Position numbers and translations under genes: made by a program. A stretch of 64,000 bases of DNA from Tritrichomonas musculus (Eukaryota; Parabasalia; Tritrichomonadida; Tritrichomonadidae): assembly GCA_039105265.1 (NCBI GenBank), contig JAPFFF010000008.1, positions 1,984,001-2,048,000 of the forward strand. The letters run 5' to 3'. Below the pieces are notes generated by a model. The model was not told the origin of the DNA and did no database searches. It worked only from the letters and a program-made list of their open reading frames with translations. Shown here one piece after another: positions 42,066 to 51,700 of the stretch (position 1 is its first letter; each line of letters opens with the position of its first letter).

Positions 42066-43455
42066 GGGATGGTCAACGTTGAAAAAATTGATAACGGAGC
42101 GACGGTTTAAAAGTACTTCGTTATCAACGTTGTCAACGTTGAATTGATGTCAACATCAACGTGGCAAATGACATTGAAAGTGATGGTCCCAAAATATGTC
42201 ACTTTAAAACTTTTTTCAATTTCAATTCAACGAATTGGAGTAAAAGTTACATTTTAGTATTTTTAAATGAAAAAAAAAAATCTTCATAATGAACAAATAA
42301 AAGAATTAAAAAAGCAAGAGTAATGAAGAGTGTAAAAGCAATATTATTCTAATTCGAAATTAATTAGTATTTGTTCAAAAAGTTAAAATAACTTTTTAGT
42401 AAAAAATTTGAATGGTGGAAAAAATATATCAAAAAGTTAAAATTTTTAAGGGCCGAGTTTGAGAAAATTTTTTTTAATTTTTGAAAACTCTTATTAAAAA
42501 TAAAATATTCAAATAATTCTATACTTTTGAAAATTGATAAAAAAACAAAAAATACTTTATATATATTGTAATAAAAAATAAAGCATAGGTATTAAACAGC
42601 CTAATTACATAATACGATAAATATAAATTATAGAATATTATTAAGTGACCTTCTTTTTTTACTTTTCTTTCTAGTTTGCGGTGTTCATATGAATAAAAGG
42701 CAAAAATTTTCAACAAATCATCTATTGAAATGTTCAGAAAAAAAATATATAGATAGAATAGATAATATCAATGCTATACAATGATATTTATTATTACTAT
42801 TTAAATAATTATATATTATATTCACTTTAGTTACTATAAATAAAATATTTTAACTTAATTTAATATATTTCATAAAAATAAAATAATTTTTTATTTTTCA
42901 TTCAAAAAAAAAAGATTGAAAAAAAATTTGAGATGATTTCTGAATATAAAAAATATAAAAATTATTGAGAGAAAATTCAGAGAAAAATGCTTAAAAATGA
43001 AATAACAATATGAAGAAAAGGGATGCAACTCCCATCATTGGGATTTCAAATCTGAAAAGATGTAGGAAAAAAATGACGTCTGCGGAAGGTTACATTTATG
43101 TCAAATTCTTGAAATTATTTTGAGTTTAATTTTCTTAAAAATAAATAAATGAAAAAACAATATTATATTTTAAAAATATAAAAAAATGAATTTTATTTTA
43201 ATACTTTAATCTCATTTTCATTTATTTTTCTTTTTTATAACCATAAAATTTGAGGCAAGACTAAGAAAATTTTGAGAGTTTCAACTCTTCCCTTAAATAG
43301 TAAAAAAAAAAAAAAAACTTTTTCATAACTTTATATGAATTTTGTTAACTCGTTTTTTTTTTCAATGTTATCTTAACGTTGAAAGCTTCGTTGATGGTTG
43401 TTCATTTCGTTGACCTTAACGGGCTCAACATCGTTGATCGTTGACTGCAAATGAA
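42066..43455. repeat. Possible degraded hAT-like element with CAACGTTG repeats
   Basis: The left end, CCAGGGATGGTCAACGTTG, resembles hAT termini (CAGGGATG). TCAACGTT words recur at 42075-42150. Inverted and variant copies (TTAACGTTGAAAG, TCGTTGATCGTTGAC) lie at 43370-43450. No matching right terminus or target duplication was found. Confidence 0.25.
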
Positions 43456-43538
43456 CGATATATAAGACTTGATATTTGTCTTGAGCTATTTCTTTATTAA
43501 GGAAGGAGTTTGAATAATATTGTAAAAAGCAACACTAT

Positions 43539-44399
43539 TCAAAATTGATCCTCAATGAAGGAATAGCAAGAGAAAGAATCCAAGTCATCATCGGTATCAA
43601 AATCTGACCATTCTATTTTGAAATATTCTTCATCTTCTGGAATTTGGTTGTTTGTGGCTCTTATTTTAGCCTGGATGTTTGGATTATTTATTTGTCCCAG
43701 GTTATTTGTATCATCTTTTTGGTTTAGGCTGTTTGTGGCTCTTATTTCAGCCTGGATGTTTGGATTATTTATTTGTCCCAGGTTATTTGTATCATCTTTT
43801 TGGTTTAGGCTGTTTGTGGCTCTTATTTCAGCCTGGATGTTTGGATTATTTATTTGTCCCAGGTTATTTGTATCATCTTTTTGGTTTAGGCTGTTTGTGG
43901 CTCTTATTTCAGCCTGGATGTTTGGATTATTTATTTGTCCCAGGTTATTTGTATCATCTTTTTGGTTTAGGCTGTTTGCAGCTCTTATTTCAGCCTGGAT
44001 GTTTGGATTATTTATTTGTCCCAGATTATTTGTATTAACTTTTTTGTTTAGGCTGTTTGCCGCTCTTAGTCCAGCTTGAATGCTTGGGCGTTCTAATTCA
44101 TCTGAAATTTTCCAGTGAATTTCCTTTGTTTTTTCAATTTTTGATATCCTATTGCCCAAATTATCATAAGGTACAATCCGTAAAATGTATTGTTGAATTA
44201 TATTTTTGTGTTTATTCAACTGATCAATAATCAACATCTTTTTCCTTTTCTCATGTCGTTTTAATTTGGGTATTTCTGGATCTATTAAATGCAAAATTCC
44301 AAAGATCTGGATGAGATGCTCCTTCCTAATTCCAAATTTACTATATAGGTAGTTATATAATGGGCAAATTTCTTGATAACTCTCCCTACTCATACTCAT
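43539..44399 (-). CDS. Unrecognised protein with five 27-residue repeats
   Basis: 286 residues from an ATG at 44399 (the open frame extends four codons to a TTG); stop TGA. The N-terminal ~85 residues (SYQEICPLYNYLYSKFGIRKEHLIQIFGIL, then a basic EIPKLKRHEKRKKM stretch) are probably a small helical domain that I do not recognise. From about residue 105 to 250, five copies of a 27-residue unit containing NNLGQINNPNIQAEIRA follow, preceded by one diverged copy. At DNA level the units are 81 bp and almost identical. The tail is acidic (DEEYFKIEWSDFDTDDDLD). No signal peptide or membrane span, so probably cytosolic or nuclear. The basic N-terminus plus acidic tail would fit a regulatory protein, but this is speculation. 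Confidence 0.65.
   Translation of the reverse strand: MSMSRESYQEICPLYNYLYSKFGIRKEHLIQIFGILHLIDPEIPKLKRHEKRKKMLIIDQLNKHKNIIQQYILRIVPYDNLGNRISKIEKTKEIHWKISDELERPSIQAGLRAANSLNKKVNTNNLGQINNPNIQAEIRAANSLNQKDDTNNLGQINNPNIQAEIRATNSLNQKDDTNNLGQINNPNIQAEIRATNSLNQKDDTNNLGQINNPNIQAEIRATNSLNQKDDTNNLGQINNPNIQAKIRATNNQIPEDEEYFKIEWSDFDTDDDLDSFSCYSFIEDQF
43655..44075 (-). repeat. 81-bp coding minisatellite
   Basis: Five 81-bp units in frame (27 codons) with only a few substitutions (for example GTGGCT or GCAGCT giving Thr or Ala), plus a diverged edge copy. Near identity at silent positions means recent expansion or conversion. Confidence 0.9.
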
Positions 44400-44689
44400 A
44401 TTAATAGGCAATTTATTAAATTTTGATATTTAGCAAATTGTCAGAAGCTCTCAATTTATTGAATTAATTCAATTTGAGAACTTTGTTGCCAATATATTGT
44501 AAGTTAAATTAACGGATACTGCTCTCAATAACCTGATACCAGTTTTGAGAACACCATTCAATATTTCTGAATTTTATTATTTTCTTGTCATTGAAATCTA
44601 ATTTTAATTCTGAGTAAACCTAGCAACTTTTTAAAATAGCCTTCAATATTTGAATTGGACGAATATATATTTGAGTTGAACAGTCAGCA
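44400..44689. other. Intergenic
   Basis: AT-rich, no gene; probable upstream region of the minus-strand repeat gene. Confidence 0.4.
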
Positions 44690-45648
44690 TACAGTAACTG
44701 TTTTGAGTCCAGAGTCTCTCAATTTCCCTGGGAGAGTGAACTGAAAATAAATTGAATGATCAAAATTTTTATTATTAAACAGTATTTTTAGTAATATGAA
44801 TGAATTTTATTATCAAAATTAATATGTTTTATAGAGAAAAAAATAAAAGAAAATTAACTTATCAAAAAGTTTCATATAAAGAAATCAGGTTTTGTCCTCA
44901 ACATAGTATCATTTATGGCAAAAGAGCTAATTTATGCTAATTCTAGTAATATTAGAGATAGGCTCTTTTTTTAAAACGAAAAGCTACTATTTTTAACAGA
45001 TTTCACAATGTAAAATTTTTTTAGCTAAATTTAGTGTTTATTTTTTTATTAACCTTCTTTTAGAAAATAATTTCCATTACTATCTTGCAATAAAAATAGC
45101 TAAAGACTGGAATGTAAGATATGAATCAATTTTTACGGCTAAATTGCTTGTCCAATAACAAAATAATCATCACATTCCTTTATCTTATCGAGGTTTTTAA
45201 TTAAGAGTGAATCAAGCATTTCCGCTGAGTCTGAAAACTAAAGACTGGAAAGAAAGATATTCATCAATTCTGTTAAATTTGTGCTGTTCCAAGAAGTTGT
45301 TTTGTAATTGTTAGCTTATCCTGTTGTATTGCTATTTTGTAATCGTGTATTGCTGCTTCTATACAAGTTCGTCAAGTAATAAAAAATGGTAGACCAAAAC
45401 AAATATTCATTGAATTTTCAAATTGTATAAAAATTTTTAGTAAAATTGAATACATTTTAATCGTATTGCTCTGAAAATACCTTGGAGTAAAAACAAGAGT
45501 TTTTCTTTCAATTTAAACTTTTTCAAAAAGATCGTTTTTTATCATCACTTTTTCAGTTACCGAGATTTTTTAAAACCACTTTTTGAATGAATTTTTAACT
45601 TCACTCCAGCCTTTTTGAATACACTCCAGTCTCAAAACAGTTACTGTA
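44690..45648. mobile_element. TA-flanked MITE with CAGTAACTG ends (Tc1/mariner-like)
   Basis: TACAGTAACTGTTTTGAG at 44690-44707 is exactly inverted at 45631-45648. TA at each outer edge would be the target duplication, and CAGT starts are common in Tc1/mariner elements. The body (about 955 bp) has no gene and includes two similar stretches beginning AAAGACTGGAA (about 45102 and 45240). Because the TIR is short and TA is a weak marker, superfamily is tentative. Confidence 0.6.
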
Positions 45649-46563
45649 ATATAGAATATTTAAGGGCTTTTTTAAATTTCCACTGAAAAAGTGGTGTTTG
45701 ATTTTCTGAAGACTCAATTTATTTCAATTTTTCAATTAAATTCGTTTGATAATTATTTTAAAAAATAAAATTTAATATCAAATTCGATTTAATTAATCTT
45801 AAATCATTTAAATGAAATAAAATATATTTATAAAATAATATTAAAATAAATTTGATTTATTAATATACTATTTTCAAAGATATACTTAAATAATAATTTG
45901 ATTGTATAAAAAATAAACATCAGAATCTAAAAATTTCTATAAAAATAGTATTATCGTTTGCATTCAATAAGTTTGGAAAATTGAATGAAATTGAGAGGTT
46001 CCTATGTCTAATTCTGAGGAAGAAATTCAGAGAACAAAGTTTGTGGGAAACATAGATTTTTTAGGCGATATTCATAAATAAATATGAAAGATAAAAAAAA
46101 AAAGACAAAAAAATTAGCTTAAATTTATAAAAAATTATGAAAAAAGAAAAAAATAGGTTGTAAAGGACAAATTAGAAAACTTTATTTATCTATAAAAATA
46201 TAATGATCTTGAGTCAAAAATAGTTCGAATTGCTATGAAAGTTTATTTTGATATATCTGAAATTGGACATTATTTGGAAGAATATGATTTATTCGAGTTC
46301 TGATTTGTTTTTATTCTTTGTTTGGACGCTGTGTCAAAAGCATTTGGCTCGTTTTCTGTTTGGATTGAAACTCTTATTTCGTCGGAATCCGGTAAAAATC
46401 AGTAGTCTGAGTGCAGTAAGATCAAACAATCATAACAAGATAGAACTTGTACTTGTATTCGAGGATTACTGGTTTCAAAAGCCTTTCTTTATTTGATTCT
46501 TGCCAGAATCAAAAGATAAGGATAACCGTCTAAAATCCTATCAAAAAGTTCTCCCTATATAAT
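45649..46563. other. Intergenic with weak short frames
   Basis: A 25-codon ATG frame at 46004-46081 (MSNSEEEIQRTKFVGNIDFL) looks protein-like but is tiny, possibly the start of a lost gene. A longer frame at 46248 has only a TTG start and no features. Otherwise AT-rich. Confidence 0.35.
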
Positions 46564-47258
46564 CTATAGTAAAAAAGTCGGGAGTACGATAGAAACTTTT
46601 TATTAAATAAAATTTTTAACTTTTTCATAACTCAGTTCACTCCCGACTTATTTGAAAGAGCTTTTTGAGAGATTAAAACAAAAATTAGTTAGCATAAAAA
46701 CATTTATTTTATCAAATATCAGAAAGAAATCCTGCTAATTTTGAATTCTATAACAAGTAAATAAGCAAAATTAATTGCTTTTGCATTTTAAAAGTAATTA
46801 TTTCTTATTAATTGTTGAGAATTCCTATTGAATATTTAAAGTAATATATATTGTTTTTTTATAGATTTAATAATAAATTTTGGTATTGCGACATGATATT
46901 TAGTGATAATTTTAGGCAGAAAAACCGGGGATTCTAATTATCAGATAGATATAATAAAAAAGCTGGAATACTTTGAAATTTCTCAAGTAGATATTTGTAA
47001 TTTAATAATAACTTCTGATGGCGAATTAATTTTGCTTTCAAGCTATTATGATTATGAATAATAATATTTTGCTTGCATATTATTGGGAAAAAATCCATAA
47101 ATTTGTAATTAATGACAAAAAAACTTAATTATTTGAATCCAAAGAACTTTTGTGTCAAAGGAAAGGCAATAAAAGGTTATTTTGTCTACGTTTTGTTTGT
47201 TTATAAATTAGTAAAAAAAGGATGAACTTTTTGAATGCTCCCGACTTTTTAACTTTAG
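46564..47258. mobile_element. Small TIR element with AAGTCGGGAG ends
   Basis: The left end CTATAGTAAAAAAGTCGGGAG starts at 46564. The right end, inverted and ending 47258, differs at two of its first 21 positions. Flanking TATATAAT (left) and TTTATAAT (right) may be an 8-bp duplication with one change. A third CTCCCGACTT at about 46641 faces the left end, making a 100-bp hairpin. No gene. Confidence 0.5.
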
Positions 47259-48725
47259 TTTATAATATAATTTCAAAAAAAATTCTCAATTAATTCAATT
47301 CGATCACAAAATGGTTTAAAACTTTTTCTAAAAAAAAAAAAAAAATTTTGGTTAAAAATTTAATGCCAATATCTTCATTACATCAAAAAAATTCCCTTAT
47401 TTTTTTCTAAATAATAAATATTTCTAATAACTACATTATTTTTTCAAAATGAGTTTTTATTGTATGCAAATATCTTCATTTTATGATATTTATCAATTAT
47501 AGTATTTATCATAAAATGAAGTTTCATGTAAATAATGAAACCGCCATTACGACTTGTGGCGGAAAACTAACCGTTTGGCGGTGTAAATCTCTCAATTATA
47601 CACCTTGGAGGATATTTCCGTCCCTCTCAATTTGGAGGATCATGAAGGAACTATAGTGACTTAAATTTATGTTTTCTTTCTAACAAAAATATGTTGGTTG
47701 ATCTATGTATGAAATAAAATTAGTTTTTTTTAGGGATGGGAAACGGGCACCGGGCGGGCAAAATAGATCCTTCAATTAAATTCCAAAAATTTGATTAATT
47801 TACGAGAAAGGCACAAGGATATTATCTCTAGAACAAAACAAAAGGAAAAATATAATAGGGGTTTTTCGAAAAAAATACTTTTTGCTTAAAAAATAAAGTT
47901 TTTCCGAAAAAAGTAGTTTTTTCGGAAAACGTTTTGAATGATTTTTGATCGTTCGGCCAAATAAATTCACAAAAATGTTTCCAAAAAATCAACTTTTTTC
48001 TGAAAAATTGTATTTTTTTCGAAAAAACTTTTTTTTTCGAAAAACCCCTAATATATACAAAAAATTATTAAAGGCTTAGAACAAGAGAAAAATCAAAAAA
48101 ATAAACAAAGTAAATACTTGAGAAAATTGCGCATGAGAAGAAAATTCAATTATTAAATTTTTGATAGTTCGAATTAATTTATCTTTAAAGATGCAAAGAA
48201 AGATTATTGTAAGAATATAATAGATGTATAGTCAGAATGGAATAAGTCGAAAATTCATTTGGATTTTTTAGATAATCATTTTGTCAATCAATTGTTCAGA
48301 ATTTTAATTCAACGTTTTCGTCATCGTTGATAAAGTTGATTGTTATCATTTTTTTTTTTTTTTTTTAAAAAAAAATTCAATTAATATAACTCTGTTTCAT
48401 CAAAAAACATCATAAAATGTCCAATTAATTTCACACTCGGATAAATCTATCGTTCCGTATAAATAGCAACAGAGAATAATTTTGGGATTTTTACGGAAAA
48501 AGACATTTATCCACATTCGAAAAATAAAATCCTAATTCTAATCATAAATAATGAAAAATGATCATTTACTATTTAGAAAAATAGTTGTATGAAACAATTC
48601 TATGAAATACCCAATTAAATAGTAAAATAGTTGTATGCAACATTTCTAATAATATTTTAGAAGAGTAATCATTGATGTACTCGCATTTGCAATATGAATC
48701 CTTGCATGACTCTTTCTTTCTGGTA
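47259..48725. other. Intergenic with small hairpins and a hAT-like end
   Basis: No gene. At 47541-47562 CCGCCA...TGGCGG, and at 47580-47604 GGTGTA...TACACC, form two adjacent hairpins. TAGGGATGGGAAACGGGCA near 47733 resembles a hAT terminus, but no partner was found. T and A runs lie near 48350. Confidence 0.4.
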
Positions 48726-51700
48726 TCAACCATTATTAGTGTTATTTATTCTATTAAAGTAAACAGAGCTAATCCCACAGAATTTCATGTCATCATATTT
48801 CGAATACAAATTGATTGACACCAAGAGAGGAGTATTATAAAAGACCAATTTTGAACAAATTGGCTGATGCAAACCACGATAAGTAAATGAAGTCAAAGAA
48901 CGACAATAGCTGAATGCATAATCACCAATCCATTTCACACTGCTTGGAATGTCAATTGATGCCAAAGATATGCAATGGTCAAATGCATGAAAGCCAATTG
49001 AAATGGTCGTGCTAGGAATATTTATTGATCTTAAAGAACTGCAATTGGTGAATGCATAAAATCCAATTGCTATCAAATTGCTAAAAATATTCACTGTTGT
49101 TAATGACTGACAATCAGCGAAAGAATAATCACTAATAGAAGTTATCCCATCTTTAATATTCAATGTTATTATTTGCGAATTGATTCTATTCCATGGAGTA
49201 CTCATTGGGCTTGAAAAAGCTCTCATATCTCCGTATCCAGAGATATTTAAAGTACTTAAAGACGGACAGCCAGAGCCAATTGGATTAATGCCAAATGAAA
49301 TTGCGTTGTTTGGAATATTTACAGACTTTAATGAATCGCAACCATAAAATATATCAGATCCAAAATGTGATAAGTTGTTTGGGATAATAATAGATGATAA
49401 AGACTTGCAACCATTAAAGGCATCACTTCCAATTGAATTCATTCTATTTGGAATATTTATTGACTTTAATGACCCACAATCTTTAAATGCACAATATCCA
49501 ATAGATGTAACATTATTTGGAATTATAATGGATTCTAAAGAACTACAAGAAGAAAAGGTTTTATCACTTATAGATATTACTTTGCTTGGAATATTTATAT
49601 ATGTTAAAGATTTACAACAATAAAATGCAGAACTTCCAATTGAAGTCACATTATTTGGAATACTTAATGACTTTAAAGATTCGCATAATTGAAAAGCAGA
49701 AACTCCAATTGATGAAACACTCTTTGGAATTTCTATTGAAGTCAATATGCTAAAATTATAAAATGCAAATGAACCAATAGAAGTTAATCCTTCATCAATT
49801 ATCACCGATTTTATTTTAGTATGAAATTTATACCATGCTGAATTGCATTCTGTTTTTTCACTTCTATCTGCAGAATATCTCTCATATTTTTCCGAATAAT
49901 AATTACGGTTTCTACTTCCATATGAATAATAATCTGAATATCTATTCAAATCTGTATATGTAAAATCATTCATTTTTCCACTTAGAGATATTCGAATTGA
50001 TGTAATAGAATCGCAATTAATGAATGCATTATCATCAATCGAAAGCATGTTTGTTTGAAAAGTGACTAATTCAAGAGAAGTACATTGTCTAAAGACTGAA
50101 TTTCCAATTGAACTCAATCCTGGTGGAATAATTATCGACGCCAAAGAGCTGCAATTATAAAATGAAAAATTCCCAATCTCAGTTACATTATTTGGTATAT
50201 TTATCGAAGTAAGTGAATAACAATTATAAAATGCAGACTCTCCAATATATGTCACACAATCTGGAATTTTAATGAATATCAATGAACTGCATTCATAAAA
50301 TATAGATTTTGGAAACATAGTAACTTTCTTTGGGATGTCTATATATGTCAAAGAGCTGCAAAAATAAAAAGCGTCGGATCCAATTGATGTTAAAGTTCTT
50401 GGTAAATTTATTGATGATAAAGATCTACAATTTCTAAAAACATCGTATTCAATTGTAGTCACACCATTTGGAATATTTATTAATGCTAGAGATATACAAT
50501 TGAAAAATGCATAGGACCTAATTAAAACAACGCTGTTTGAAATGCTTATTGAAGTGAGTGATTTGAAATCTGAAAAAGCATAATATCCTATAGAAGTAAC
50601 TCCTTCTTCAATGGTTACTGTTTTTATTTGTGATTCTAAATCACTCCATACATGATTATCAGCCATTTTTCCATAACCAGAAAATCTAAGAGATGACAAA
50701 GATGTACAATTTCGAAATGCATCTCTTCCTAGAAAAGTCAGGTTATATGGTATATTTATAGAAGTTAAAGATTTGCAATTACAAAATGCGGAATCCCCAA
50801 TAGATGTCACGTTATTCGGAATACGAATTGATGATAACGAATAACAATTTCCAAATAAAAAGCTCTTAATAGAAGTCACATTACTTGGAATTATTAAAGA
50901 CTTCAATGAATGGCATTCATAAAATGCATAAGATCCAATAGATGAAATGTTATTTGGAATACTTATTGATGTCATATTATTGAAGTAAGTAAATGCATGA
51001 GATCCGATAGAAGCCACTCCTTCTTCAATGATAATCGTATTGATTCTATATCTTAAAGATCGCCAAGGTTGCTCAACATATCTGTCAAAGTCGCACATTT
51101 CTCCATATCCAGTAATATTTAAAGAAATTATAGAGTTGCAATAATCAAATGAATCACTTGAAATTGAAATTTGTTTATTTGGAATGCTTATGGATGTTAA
51201 AGAGCTGCATCCATAAAATGAATAACTCTCAATCGAGTTTATATTATTTGGAATTATCAACGATGTTAATGAACTACAGTTATAAAATGAATACGATCCA
51301 ATTGATGATAAACTGTTTGGTATATTTAAAGACGTTAAAGAAATGCAACAATAAAAAGCATAAGATCCAATCATTGTCACACTATTTGGAATGTTTATAG
51401 ATATCAATGATGTGCAATAATAAAATGAATAAGATCCAATGTAGGTTGTTTCATCATCAATGATAATCGTTTTTATTTGCGATCTAATTGATTCCCAAGG
51501 TTGATCATTTGAAGAAGAAAAATCTTTCATTTTTTCTTTTTCAGAAAATATTAAAGAAGTTAAAGAGCTGCAATTATAAAAGGTATTGTTTCCAATTGAA
51601 ATTCTACTTGTTTCAATATTCATAAATTTTAATGATTTGCAATTATAAAATGCAAAATCACCAATAGAATTCATACTCTTTGGTATATTAATTGATGTCA

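Noticed and set aside
43618-44079. Plus-strand hydrophobic repeats (FICPRLFV types)
   Set aside because: Antisense shadow of the 81-bp coding repeats at 43539-44399.
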